From positions 8,080-72,079 of the forward strand of contig NZ_VUOB01000064.1 of assembly GCF_008386585.1 (NCBI RefSeq): a stretch of DNA of 64,000 bases. The letters run 5' to 3'. Source of the DNA: Solihabitans fulvus (GTDB taxonomy: Bacteria; Actinomycetota; Actinomycetes; Mycobacteriales; Pseudonocardiaceae). The notes under the pieces were generated by a model. It was given only the letters and a program-made list of their open reading frames with translations, had not been told where the DNA came from and ran no database searches. The position numbers and the translations under genes are program-made. Positions 1 to 8,059 of the stretch are shown one piece after another (the stretch's first letter is position 1; each line of letters begins with the position of its first letter).

Positions 1-86
1 CCGGACGACGAGGGTCAGCCACGTTCAGTTACCGCTGCTAACGAGTTGGGTGATTTCGGTCCGCCGCCGCGCCTCGATCACCGACG

Positions 87-956
87 ATGATCACCATGAA
101 CGGCACAGTCGCGGGCCTGCACCGCTATCCGGTCAAGTCGATGCAGGGCGAACCCGTCGACGCCGGTCAGCTGACCGAGCGCGGCCTGACCGGCGACCGC
201 GTGTTCGCCGTCGTCGAGGAGTCCGGCCGCATCGGCAGCGTCAAACACCCGCGCAAGTGGGGCCCGCTGCTGGCCTGCCGCGGCCGGATCCTCGACCACG
301 ACGACACCGCGGCCGGGGTCGTGCTGCCCGACGGCGTCGAACTGGCCGCCGGCTCCGCCGAGCTGGACGAGCGGCTGTCGACGCTGCTGGGCCGTCCGGT
401 GTCGGTGCTGGCCAGCCCGCCTGCCGACCCGATCCTGGAACGCGCCGACCCCGGCGTCCCCGGCACCGTCCCGCAGCGGACGCTCGGCACCGTCGTCGTG
501 GACGAGACCGGCACAAGGATCACCTCGAACACGCTGGCCGCCGCCTCGGCGCCCGGCACGTTCTTCGACTTCGCGCCCCTGCACCTGGTCACCACCGCCA
601 GCCTCGCGCGGCTGCGCAGGGCCAACCCCGACAGCGACTTCGACCCGCTGCGCTTCCGCCCCAACCTCGTCGTGGACGTCCCGGACCACGAAGGCTTCCC
701 CGAGGACGACTGGGTCGGCCGGACGCTGCGCATCGGCGCGACGGTCCGCTGCCGGGTCGTGGTGGCCAGCCCGCGCTGCGTCGTGCCCACCCTGGCGCAC
801 GGCGGGCTGCCGGCCGATCCCGCCGTGCTGCGCACGATCGCCCGCGAGCACCGGGTCCCGGTGTTCGACCTCGGCGACCTGAGCTGCCTCGGCGTCTACC
901 TCCAGGTGGTCGAGCCGGGACCGGTCCGCGTCGGCGACGCCGTCACCGTCGAGTAG
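87..956 (+). CDS. MOSC-domain protein (YcbX/mARC-like)
   Basis: The product (289 aa) begins with a MOSC N-terminal beta-barrel (HRYPVKSM near residues 12-19, GLTGDRVFAVV near 34-44) followed by a MOSC domain. The segment SPRCVVPTL places a Cys at residue 231, where mARC/YcbX proteins carry the Cys that ligates molybdenum or carries sulfur. The family reduces N-hydroxylated bases or binds the molybdenum cofactor; the substrate is unknown here. Length fits the family. ATG at 87 is used, with an in-frame ATG at 96 as alternative. The gene stands alone, converging with the HxlR gene. Confidence 0.85.
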   Translation: MITMNGTVAGLHRYPVKSMQGEPVDAGQLTERGLTGDRVFAVVEESGRIGSVKHPRKWGPLLACRGRILDHDDTAAGVVLPDGVELAAGSAELDERLSTLLGRPVSVLASPPADPILERADPGVPGTVPQRTLGTVVVDETGTRITSNTLAAASAPGTFFDFAPLHLVTTASLARLRRANPDSDFDPLRFRPNLVVDVPDHEGFPEDDWVGRTLRIGATVRCRVVVASPRCVVPTLAHGGLPADPAVLRTIAREHRVPVFDLGDLSCLGVYLQVVEPGPVRVGDAVTVE

Positions 957-993
957 CCCCGGCGCGGGTCCGGCGGGCGGCGCGGCCGCGGCG

Positions 994-1419
994 TCAGCCG
1001 GACGCCGGCTGGTCGTCGGTCCCGTACCGGGCCGTCAGCACGGTGTCGGCGTGCCGGTCGGTCCACTCCCCCAGCGCCTCGATCGGCACCAGCAGGTCAC
1101 GCCCGGCCTCGGTCAGCTCGTACTCGACCCGTGGCGGTGCCTCCGCGTAGCGGCGGCGCGACACCAACCCGTCGCCCTCCAGCCGCCGCAACGTCTCGGT
1201 CAGCACCTTCTGGCTGATGCCGCCGATGGCGGCGCGGAGCAGGCCGGGCCGGCTCGGCCCCTCGCGCAGCGCGTACACGACGACCATCGTCCAGGTGTTG
1301 CCGAACATGTCGGCGGCCAGCCGCGCCTGGCAGTCGGCGATGAACACGTCCCGCGATCCGGTCGACACCGCACCAGTATCGTCCAGCGCGCCCCGGCCAC
1401 GGTGATCACCCGTCGCCAC
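994..1419 (-). CDS. HxlR-family transcriptional regulator
   Basis: A 141-aa winged-helix protein with the HxlR signature: an early Cys (FIADCQARLA), recognition region GGISQKVLTETLRRLEGDGL and wing RVEYELTEAGRDL. These usually sense redox or electrophile stress through the N-terminal Cys. The GTG start lies 7 nt after the stop of the upstream LLM flavoenzyme, and a GAGG sits in the junction, so the two genes are probably co-transcribed. A shorter start (GTG at 1368) would give a more typical family length. Regulation of the LLM gene or of itself is inference. Confidence 0.85.
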   Translation of the reverse strand: MATGDHRGRGALDDTGAVSTGSRDVFIADCQARLAADMFGNTWTMVVVYALREGPSRPGLLRAAIGGISQKVLTETLRRLEGDGLVSRRRYAEAPPRVEYELTEAGRDLLVPIEALGEWTDRHADTVLTARYGTDDQPASG

Positions 1420-1425
1420 GCGACC

Positions 1426-2346
1426 TCAGGTCCGCGCGGCGACCGCCTCGCGGACCGCGGGGGCGATCTCGTTGGCCCACCGCCCGGCCGCGACGGCCGT
1501 CGGGGTGTCGCCGACCGGGAAGTACACGAAGCCCGCCGCGTTGTGCTCGAGCACCGCACCGGTGAGTTCGTCCACCCACTGCCGCGCCGAGCCGCCCAGC
1601 CAGCGGCCCTCCTCGTCGCGCGTGGCGGCGAGCGGTTCCGCCGTGATGCGGCCGGGCAGGTTGTAGACCGTGACGATGTCGCCGGGATCCCGGCCGACGG
1701 CAGCCGCCGCCTCGTCGATGACCGGCCGGGAGTCCCGGTACCGCCCGCTGAGCCAGTCGGCGGCGTGCCCGGGCATCCACCCGTCGGCCACCCGGCCGGT
1801 GACGGCGAGGGACTTCGGCCCGCCCGACCCGGTCCACACCGGCACGGCCGGCACCGGGGCAGGCGTCAACTCGGTGACCCGGTAGAACTCGCCGTCGAAG
1901 GTCACCGGCGCCCCACCGCCGGACAGTGCCCTGACCAGCGTGATGCCCTCCTCGAGCGCGCGGACCGCCGCAGCGGGACCGAGCCTGGCCGCGCCGAGCC
2001 TGGCGATGTCGTCCCACAGGCCGCCCGCGCCCATGCCCAGCACGATCCGGCCGCCGGACAGGGCGGCCAGCGAGGTGACGGTGCGGGCCAGCATGGGCGC
2101 CGGCCTGCTCGGCAGGTTGGTGACGCTGACCAGGCCGGCGATGCGCGCGGTCCGACCGAGCACGACCCCGATCATCGCGTAGGAGTCGAGGCGGTCGCCG
2201 AAGTAGGGATGGTCGGAGACGGTGAACAGATCGAGCCCGTCGCAGTCGGCCTGCTCGGCCAGTCGCAGGGTGTCGGTCACCTCGGCGACGGCGGTCGAGC
2301 CGCCGATCCCGAACAGCGGCGCGCGTTCCGGCATTGTGGTGTCCAC
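1426..2346 (-). CDS. LLM-class flavin-dependent oxidoreductase
   Basis: The 306-aa product is a luciferase-like monooxygenase (TIM barrel, FMN or F420 dependent). It has AEQADCDGLDLFTVSDHPYF near the N-terminus, the typical SLAALSGGRIVLGMGAG segment near residues 90-110, and VADGWMPGHAADWL near 195. The substrate cannot be told; F420-dependent members are common in actinomycetes. The start is GTG at 2346; ATG at 2334 with upstream AAGGTGG is an equally good alternative. It is divergent from a MarR gene over about 37 bp and followed by the HxlR gene, suggesting regulation by one or both. Confidence 0.85.
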   Translation of the reverse strand: MDTTMPERAPLFGIGGSTAVAEVTDTLRLAEQADCDGLDLFTVSDHPYFGDRLDSYAMIGVVLGRTARIAGLVSVTNLPSRPAPMLARTVTSLAALSGGRIVLGMGAGGLWDDIARLGAARLGPAAAVRALEEGITLVRALSGGGAPVTFDGEFYRVTELTPAPVPAVPVWTGSGGPKSLAVTGRVADGWMPGHAADWLSGRYRDSRPVIDEAAAAVGRDPGDIVTVYNLPGRITAEPLAATRDEEGRWLGGSARQWVDELTGAVLEHNAAGFVYFPVGDTPTAVAAGRWANEIAPAVREAVAART

Positions 2347-2383
2347 CTTTTCCTGAAATCGTGACTCGGCGTATTCTGGTCGA

Positions 2384-2857
2384 ATGGGGAAGGTCGCTGG
2401 CGAGCAGCTGGATGTGGCAACCGCGCTGGTGCGCTCCGCATTCCTGGTGAATGCCGTCTACGCCGAGGCGGCCAGGAACTACGGGCTGACCCCGCAGCAG
2501 GGACAGCTGCTCTGCGTGCTGATGCCGCAGCCGTACGGCATGAGCGAGTTGGGCACGGTGCTGGGGCTGGCGAAGTCGAGCCTGACCGGCCTGGTTGACC
2601 GGAGCGCCCGGCGCGGGCTGGTGCGGCGCGGGTCGTGCCCGGATGACGCGCGCGCGGTCAGCGTGGAGTTGACCGCGGCCGGCCGCGAGCTGGCGGAGGA
2701 CTTCTACACCGACACCTGCCGCCGGGTCGAGGCGCTCGCGGACGGCCTCGCCAGTGCCGACCGCGACGCGCTCGTCGACCTGGTCGGCCAGGTGGTGCGG
2801 GACAACAAGGTGCCCGTGGTCTTCATGACCCCGGACGAGGCCGCGGCGGGGCACTGA
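2384..2857 (+). CDS. MarR-family transcriptional regulator
   Basis: A 157-aa MarR winged helix: GLTPQQGQLLCVLM opens the DNA-binding domain, LAKSSLTGLVDRSARRGLVRR is helix 3 to recognition helix, and the wing has DDARAVSVELTAAGREL. It is divergent from the LLM flavoenzyme, whose start is 37 bp away, so the shared spacer probably holds its operator. The ligand is unknown. The gene converges with the flavoprotein gene downstream, 37 bp away. Confidence 0.85.
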   Translation: MGKVAGEQLDVATALVRSAFLVNAVYAEAARNYGLTPQQGQLLCVLMPQPYGMSELGTVLGLAKSSLTGLVDRSARRGLVRRGSCPDDARAVSVELTAAGRELAEDFYTDTCRRVEALADGLASADRDALVDLVGQVVRDNKVPVVFMTPDEAAAGH

Positions 2858-2894
2858 CCGCGCGGCGGCTCGTGTGCCCGGGTTCGCCGCCTGG

Positions 2895-3983
2895 TCACGC
2901 GACGCCGAACAGCTCCACGAACCGGCCGACGAACAGGTCGGCGCCCTTGTACTCCGCGACGGCCGCCGCCGGCAGGACGGCGGGGCCGTCGTCGGAGGGC
3001 ACCTGGCCGACGCCGCCGCTGGGGCCGAGTGGGAGCAGCACCGACGGGATCGGGGACGGCCGGTAGCTGGCCGTCGGCTGATCGCCCCGCACCGAGGCGA
3101 GGATGTTGCTCGCCACGACCTCGGCGTGCTGCATCGCGTAGCCGGCCATCTTCGCCTCGTCGAGGTCGGTGATGTCGCCCAGCGCGTAGATGTGCTCGTG
3201 TCCCTCGACGGTGAGCGTCTCGGTCACGCGGACCTGGCCCTGCGGCGTGCGAATCGTGACCAGGCCGTCGGCGAGGTAGTCGCCGTTGACGGTCACGCCG
3301 TGGCAGCGGAACCAGATGTCGGCGGAGAGCGCGCCGCCGGTGGTGTCGACGGTGAACGGAGCCGCCCTGCCGGGTTCGGTCGGCGGCTCCGCGGTGAGCG
3401 AGGCGCCCAGTCGCAGTTCGACACCCAGCGCGTCGAGCTGGCGGCGCAGGTCCTCGCGCAGCTCGGGCGCGAACCCGGGGACCAGCTGTTCGGCCGGGTC
3501 GAGGATGGTCACCCGCTTGTCCGGCCAGACGGCCTTGATCTCGCCGGACAGCTCCAGACCGACCGGCCCCGCGCCGACGATCAGCACCCGCTCGGCGGTC
3601 GCCAGCTCCGCGTGGGCGGCGCGGATCCGCGCCAGCGCCTCGCTCGCGGAGTCGGTGTCCGGCTTGGCGGGGAAGGGATAGCCGGAGCCGGAGGCGAGGA
3701 CGAGGTAGTCGGCGTCCACGCGCTCGCCGGAGGCGAGGGTGACGCCGCCGGGATCCACGGAGACGGCCCTGTCGCGAACGACCCTGCCGCGCTTGAGGAG
3801 CCGGTCGTAGGAGAAGAAGATGTTGTCCGCCCAGTCGGGCTTGACCAGCGCGCGTAGCGATCCCGCCGCGTGCACGAACGCGTCCTTCGGCTCGATCAGG
3901 ACTACCTCGGTGTCCTCGTCGAGCGCCTTGGCGACCGAGGCGCCCCCGTATCCCCCGCCGATGACCGCGACAATACGACTCAT
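2895..3983 (-). CDS. FAD-dependent pyridine-nucleotide oxidoreductase (AIF/NDH-2-like)
   Basis: This 362-aa flavoprotein has an N-terminal FAD Rossmann motif (IGGGYGG, residues 8-14), a second dinucleotide motif LIVGAGPVGLELSGE near 138-152 for NAD(P)H, and the closing FAD motif YALGDITD near 266. The organisation matches AIFM2/FSP1-like and short NDH-2-like quinone oxidoreductases. No redox-active CxxC motif is visible, so it is not a disulfide reductase. It is expressed as a single gene from a promoter region with two identical-format palindromes (4016-4052), which suggests tight repression by a dimeric regulator not identified here. Confidence 0.85.
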   Translation of the reverse strand: MSRIVAVIGGGYGGASVAKALDEDTEVVLIEPKDAFVHAAGSLRALVKPDWADNIFFSYDRLLKRGRVVRDRAVSVDPGGVTLASGERVDADYLVLASGSGYPFPAKPDTDSASEALARIRAAHAELATAERVLIVGAGPVGLELSGEIKAVWPDKRVTILDPAEQLVPGFAPELREDLRRQLDALGVELRLGASLTAEPPTEPGRAAPFTVDTTGGALSADIWFRCHGVTVNGDYLADGLVTIRTPQGQVRVTETLTVEGHEHIYALGDITDLDEAKMAGYAMQHAEVVASNILASVRGDQPTASYRPSPIPSVLLPLGPSGGVGQVPSDDGPAVLPAAAVAEYKGADLFVGRFVELFGVA

Positions 3984-4015
3984 TGTGTTCTCTCCCCAGT
4001 GTTGTGAAACTTGAA

Positions 4016-4052
4016 GTTCGTGCTACGAACGATAGTAGTTCGTGACACGAAC
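4016..4052. promoter_or_regulatory. Twin palindromic operators upstream of the flavoprotein gene
   Basis: Two 15-bp palindromes, GTTCGTGCTACGAAC (4016-4030) and GTTCGTGACACGAAC (4038-4052), share arms GTTCGT/ACGAAC with a 3-nt centre and are 22 bp apart centre to centre, about two helical turns. They lie 33-69 bp upstream of the flavoprotein start at 3983. This format suits two dimers of a TetR- or MarR-like repressor bound on one DNA face. The cognate protein is not known. Confidence 0.7.
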
Positions 4053-4104
4053 CGCAAACATGGGTAATCACACAGGCGACCATCCGTGGAACGGGACCGC
4101 GCGG

Positions 4105-4132
4105 CCGATAGGCACCGATCGGTGCCTATCGG
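4105..4132. promoter_or_regulatory. 28-bp perfect palindrome
   Basis: Arms of 14 bp (left arm CCGATAGGCACCGA) meet with no spacer at 4118/4119. It lies 65-93 bp upstream of the oxidoreductase start at 4198 and on the other side of the twin operators at 4016-4052. A spacer-free palindrome cannot form a normal RNA loop, so a DNA operator is more likely than a terminator. Confidence 0.65.
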
Positions 4133-4197
4133 GCCTCCTACTGTCGGCCGGGCAGCGACTGATCGACTCGGTCGCCGATCGAACGGGAGAAACCGGT

Positions 4198-4848
4198 ATG
4201 CGGATTGGGATCATCGGCACGGGCGGCATGGCCGAGGCGCTGGGCACGGGCTGGGCACAGGCCGGCCACGAGGTGCTGATCAGCGGGCGCAGCAGGCAGA
4301 ACGCCGACGCGCTGGCCGAACGGATCGGCCGGGGAGCCGCCTCGGGCGGGCTCCCCGACGCGGCCGGGTTCGGCGACGCGACGCTCGTCGCGGTGCGCGC
4401 CGAGGGTGTCCTCGACACCCTGCGCGCGGCGGGAGCGGCCGAGGGCACGCTCACCGGGCGCGCGCTCGTCGACTGCACCAACGCGATCGCGCACCCCGGC
4501 ATGACACTGGCCCCAGAGGGGATGGCGCTGCGGATCGCCGAGGTGGCGACCGGGGCGCACGTGGTGAAGGCGTTCAACCTCGCCGCCAGCGAGGTCTGGG
4601 CGATGTCGCCGCCCGCCTTCGACGGCAGGCCGCTCGGGGTGCCGCTGTGCGGCGACGACCCGGCGGCTCTCGACGTGGTGCGGACCCTGGTCCGCGACCT
4701 CGGGTGCGCGCCGATGGACGGCGGCGGCCTGGCGCGCGCCGCCTACCTGGAGGGCATGGCGGCCTTCGTGATCGGCCTGTTGTTCAGCGGCCAGGACCCC
4801 AGGGCCGCGCTGCCGCCGTTCGACCTGGCCTTCGGCGCGGCGGCCTGA
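4198..4848 (+). CDS. NADP-binding oxidoreductase (F420-dependent NADP reductase-like)
   Basis: The 216-aa product opens with the Rossmann motif MRIGIIGTGGMAEALG and continues with SGRSRQNADALAERIG, where the Ser-Arg pair suits NADP phosphate binding. ALVDCTNAI and HVVKAFN follow the layout of the FNO/NADPH-dependent F420 reductase family and related ProC-like folds. Whether it uses F420 or another oxidant is not decided by sequence. ATG at 4198 is chosen because the Rossmann strand starts there; upstream in-frame sequence reads through the palindrome. A strong hairpin (4853-4890) follows. Confidence 0.8.
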   Translation: MRIGIIGTGGMAEALGTGWAQAGHEVLISGRSRQNADALAERIGRGAASGGLPDAAGFGDATLVAVRAEGVLDTLRAAGAAEGTLTGRALVDCTNAIAHPGMTLAPEGMALRIAEVATGAHVVKAFNLAASEVWAMSPPAFDGRPLGVPLCGDDPAALDVVRTLVRDLGCAPMDGGGLARAAYLEGMAAFVIGLLFSGQDPRAALPPFDLAFGAAA

Positions 4849-4852
4849 CCCG

Positions 4853-4890
4853 CGTTCGGGTGGGCGGCGGGTCCACCGCCCACCCGAACG
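4853..4890 (+). terminator. Hairpin terminator after the NADP oxidoreductase
   Basis: A perfect 15-bp stem (4853-4867 with 4876-4890, left arm CGTTCGGGTGGGCGG) with an 8-nt loop starts five bases after the stop codon. No T-tract follows, as is common in actinomycetes. Confidence 0.7.
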
Positions 4891-5015
4891 GTCGCGTTGC
4901 CCGTGGCGCGAGGGCACCCCTAGGGTGGACCGACTGCCCCTGGGACGAAACGTGCAACCGGTTGACTCCCTTGGGGCAGCTCGGTTTCTGTCGTGCGTGA
5001 GCGTGCCAAGGCGAG

Positions 5016-6308
5016 GTGTCCGCGTTGACCGACGCATCAAAGGCCGGCTCGGAGCTGCACAAGACGCTGACCGTGACCAAGGGCGTCGGCGTCGCCCTCA
5101 GCATGATCATCGGCAGCGGCCTGCTCGTGCTCCCCGGCCTCGCCTACGCCACGGTCGGGCCGAGCGCGATCTACGCGTGGCTGATCGCCGCGCTGGTCGT
5201 GCTGCCGCTGCTGCTGATCTTCGCTCACCTCGGCGCGCGCTACCCCACGGCGGGCGGAGTGCAGGGCTTCGCGCAGGCGGCCTTCGGCGCGACCGGCTCG
5301 GCGGTCACGTCGATGATCCTGCTCGGCGCGTGCGCGTTCGGCGGCGCCGCGATGGCCGTCACCGGCGGGAACTACGTGGTCGCAGTGTTCGACCGGCCGG
5401 GGCTGGCCGGCTGGGCGGCCGGCGGGTATCTCGTGCTGATCTGCCTGTTGCAGTCGGCGGGGTCGCGGCTGGCCGGCGGCGTCCAGACGGTGGTAGCGAT
5501 GGTGTTGCTGGTACTGCTCGCATTGGTGGCGTTCGTGCCCGTGTTCGCGTCGGGCGCCCAGCTGCACGGCGAGATCGCCCCGCCGAGCCACTGGGCGGAG
5601 TCGCTGCCGGCCATCGGGCTGATCTTCTTCGCCTACAACGGCTGGGAGTTGGTGTCCTCCACCGCGGAGGAGTACCGGAACCCACGGCGGGACTTCCCGC
5701 TGGTCATCGGCATCACCTTCGTCGTGGTCGTCGCGGTGTACGTGGGGATCGCGGTGGCCGTGCAGGCGACGCTGTCGCAGGGCGATCCGCAGCTCGCGCA
5801 CGCGCCGCTGGTCGCCGTGCTGAGCCAGGTGGTCGGCGGGGCCAGCGGGCAGGTCGCCGCCGTGCTCGGCGCGCTGATCATCTTCGCCACCCTGATGGGC
5901 GGCACGTGGGCGACCTCGCGGATCGTCTTCGCGACGGCGCGGGAACGGCTGCTGCCGCCGGTGTTGGCCAGGGTGCACGACGGGTCCGGCGCGCCCCGGC
6001 CCGCGATCGTGGTGTCGGGCCTGATGTTCGGCGCGGTGGTGGTCGCCTACTCACTCGGCGCGCTGAGCCTGGCACTGGTGTTCCGGCTGGCCGCGGTGAA
6101 CTTCGTGGTCGGCTACGGAATCGCGGTGGCCAGCTACGCCAAGCTGACCGCCAAGCCGGGCCAGCGCCTGTTGGCCGTGCTGGCCGGGGTGCCGGTGCTG
6201 GCGCTGTTGGCCGGGTTCGGCTGGCTGCTGCTCTACCCCGCGGCGCTGGTGGCCTGGGCCGGCGGCCGGGACGTCATCCGCCGCCGCCGGCTCGCGCGCG
6301 CCACGTAG
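5016..6308 (+). CDS. APC-superfamily amino acid/polyamine permease
   Basis: A 430-aa integral membrane protein with about 12 hydrophobic segments. The first, GVALSMIIGSGLLVLPG (residues 27-43), carries the GSG motif that binds the substrate backbone in APC transporters. The segment FFAYNGWELVSSTAEEYRNPRRDFP (start near 206) matches the conserved TM6-loop region. It probably imports or exchanges an amino acid or amine at the cytoplasmic membrane; specificity is not visible. The GTG start is used, preceded by a weak AAGGCGAGG. It is monocistronic, with a convergent hairpin downstream. Confidence 0.85.
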   Translation: MSALTDASKAGSELHKTLTVTKGVGVALSMIIGSGLLVLPGLAYATVGPSAIYAWLIAALVVLPLLLIFAHLGARYPTAGGVQGFAQAAFGATGSAVTSMILLGACAFGGAAMAVTGGNYVVAVFDRPGLAGWAAGGYLVLICLLQSAGSRLAGGVQTVVAMVLLVLLALVAFVPVFASGAQLHGEIAPPSHWAESLPAIGLIFFAYNGWELVSSTAEEYRNPRRDFPLVIGITFVVVVAVYVGIAVAVQATLSQGDPQLAHAPLVAVLSQVVGGASGQVAAVLGALIIFATLMGGTWATSRIVFATARERLLPPVLARVHDGSGAPRPAIVVSGLMFGAVVVAYSLGALSLALVFRLAAVNFVVGYGIAVASYAKLTAKPGQRLLAVLAGVPVLALLAGFGWLLLYPAALVAWAGGRDVIRRRRLARAT

Positions 6309-6331
6309 TCCGTGACGGGACACGGCACGCT

Positions 6332-6365
6332 CGTCGAGCTGAGCGGCGAGGGCATCAGCTCGACG
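6332..6365. terminator. Bidirectional hairpin between permease and TetR genes
   Basis: Perfect 11-bp arms CGTCGAGCTGA (6332-6342) and TCAGCTCGACG (6355-6365) with a 12-nt loop lie between the convergent stop codons at 6308 and 6385, so the hairpin can end transcripts from both sides. Confidence 0.6.
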
Positions 6366-6384
6366 GCGTTGCGGGCGACGTGCG

Positions 6385-6987
6385 TCAGCTCGTCGTTGTC
6401 GGCCGCAGCGCGTCCATGACCAGGCCGATCAGTCGTTCGATCTGCGCCGCGGTGTCGCCGTCGCCGCTGGCGACGAACATCCCCACCAGCATCACGGTGA
6501 TGTCCTGCGGATCGACGTCGGCGCGAAGCGTCCCAGCTGCCACTCCGTCGGCGAGGATCGTGGCGACGGCATTGGTGACGCGTTCCCTGGTGGCCGGGGT
6601 GGAGATCCGTCCCGAGGCCCAACCCGCGCGGAGTGTGTCGGCCATGCCGCGTTTCGTCGCGACGAAGGCGGCGTAGCGCCGCATCCAGGCCCGCAGTGCC
6701 GCGTCCGGCGGAAGCTCCCTGAGCAGGGCGGGAACGCTGCCGGTGACGTCGTCGAGTTCGGCGGCGTACACGGCCTCCACCAACGCCTCGCGGGTCGGGA
6801 AGTGTCGGTACAGCGTGCCGATGCCGACGCCGGCCTCGCGGGCGATGTCCTCCAGCGGAATGGTGCCGTTCGAGGCCGCGTACGCGGCTCGCGCGGCCTG
6901 CACGAGCCTGTCCCGGTTGCGCAGTGCGTCGGCGCGCGGGGTGCGCGGCTTCTTTCCGGTCCCTGAGGGTGGGTCGACGGAACTCAT
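6385..6987 (-). CDS. TetR-family regulator
   Basis: A 200-aa TetR repressor with HTH IPLEDIAREAGVGIGTLYRHF near residues 41-61 and a SetR-like C-terminal ligand domain. It belongs to the group that follows NRDRLVQAARAAY. ATG at 6987 is chosen because upstream in-frame sequence lacks similarity and because one of two matching operator-like repeats abuts it. It is divergent from the aldo/keto reductase, which is its likely target along with itself. Confidence 0.85.
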   Translation of the reverse strand: MSSVDPPSGTGKKPRTPRADALRNRDRLVQAARAAYAASNGTIPLEDIAREAGVGIGTLYRHFPTREALVEAVYAAELDDVTGSVPALLRELPPDAALRAWMRRYAAFVATKRGMADTLRAGWASGRISTPATRERVTNAVATILADGVAAGTLRADVDPQDITVMLVGMFVASGDGDTAAQIERLIGLVMDALRPTTTS

Positions 6988-7040
6988 AGCGGAGGAACCT
7001 CCGGTAAGTGCTACGGTCGAGATAAGCGGAGCTTCCTCCG
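6988..7040. promoter_or_regulatory. Two operator-like repeats in the TetR/AKR spacer
   Basis: AGCGGAGGAACCTCCG (6988-7003) and AGCGGAGCTTCCTCCG (7025-7040) match at 13 of 16 positions, are both dyads, and lie 37 bp apart in the spacer between the divergent TetR and aldo/keto reductase genes. The first touches the TetR start codon. They are the best candidates for TetR binding sites. Confidence 0.6.
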
Positions 7041-7074
7041 ATTCCCTCATCGTCTCATAAGGACGGAATCGCCC

Positions 7075-8019
7075 ATGACCACGACCGCCACTCCCTCCCC
7101 TGAACTCACGGCCGCCGGCGCCCCGCGCGCCGGCGGAGGCGGGAAGATCGGAGATCACCCGGTTTCCCGCATCGGCTACGGCGCCATGCAGCTCAGGCGC
7201 CTGAGCGGCGACCGCGCCGCCGCGATCGCCCTCCTGCGCCGCGCGGTCGAGCTCGGCGTCGACCACGTCGACACCGCCCAGTTCTACGCCGACGGGTTCG
7301 TCAACGGCCTCATCCGCGACGCGTTCCGCCCCGAGGACGGCGTCGTGGTCGTCAGCAAGGTCGGCGCCGACCCCAGTCCTGGCGGCCCCGTTCCGCTGCG
7401 TCCCGCCCAGCGACCCGAGCAGCTGCGGGCCAGCGTCGAGGACAACCTCAAGTCCCTCGGCCTCGAGCGGATCCCGGTGGTGAACCTTCGCCGCCTGGAC
7501 ACCAGGCCGGGCCTGCGGGCCGAAGGCGACCAGGTGGTCGATCTCGACGACCAGCTCGCGGTGCTGACCGCGCTGCGGGACGAGGGCAAGATCGGCGCGA
7601 TCGGCCTGAGCGCCGTCACCCTCGACGGACTGCGCCGGGCCCTCCCCGCCGGGATCGTCTGCGTCCAGAACCTCTACAGCCTGGTGGCGCGCGGCGACGA
7701 GGAGATGCTGCGGCTCTGCGTCGACGAACGGATCGCCTGGGTCCCGTTCTTCCCGCTCGGCAGCGCCTTCCCCGGCATGCCGAAGGTGGTCGACGCCCCG
7801 GCCGTCACCGCCGCCGCGCGATCCCTCGGCCGCACCCCGTCGCAGGTGGGCCTCGCCTGGCTGCTCCACCACACGCCGAACATGCTGCTCATCCCTGGCA
7901 CGGCGGATGCCGGCCACCTGGAGGCGAACATCGCCGCCGGAACGATCGAGCTCGACGACGCCACGCTAGCCGCGCTGGACGCCACCGAGTCGCAGCCCGT
8001 CGACCTCGCACTCGACTGA
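7075..8019 (+). CDS. Aldo/keto reductase
   Basis: The 314-aa product is an AKR TIM barrel. Catalytic Asp, Tyr and Lys are visible in GVDHVDTAQFYADG and VVVSKVGA. The usual catalytic His motif is replaced by VVNLRRLD, a variant shared by a YdbC-like actinobacterial subgroup as I recall it. SQVGLAWLLHH and LIPGTADAGHLEANI match the NADPH-binding C-terminal region. It likely reduces reactive carbonyls in the cytoplasm. The divergent TetR gene and paired repeats suggest substrate-inducible expression. Confidence 0.85.
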   Translation: MTTTATPSPELTAAGAPRAGGGGKIGDHPVSRIGYGAMQLRRLSGDRAAAIALLRRAVELGVDHVDTAQFYADGFVNGLIRDAFRPEDGVVVVSKVGADPSPGGPVPLRPAQRPEQLRASVEDNLKSLGLERIPVVNLRRLDTRPGLRAEGDQVVDLDDQLAVLTALRDEGKIGAIGLSAVTLDGLRRALPAGIVCVQNLYSLVARGDEEMLRLCVDERIAWVPFFPLGSAFPGMPKVVDAPAVTAAARSLGRTPSQVGLAWLLHHTPNMLLIPGTADAGHLEANIAAGTIELDDATLAALDATESQPVDLALD

Positions 8020-8059
8020 GCCCTCGTCGGCTGGCGCGCCCGTGTCCCTGCGGGCCCGC

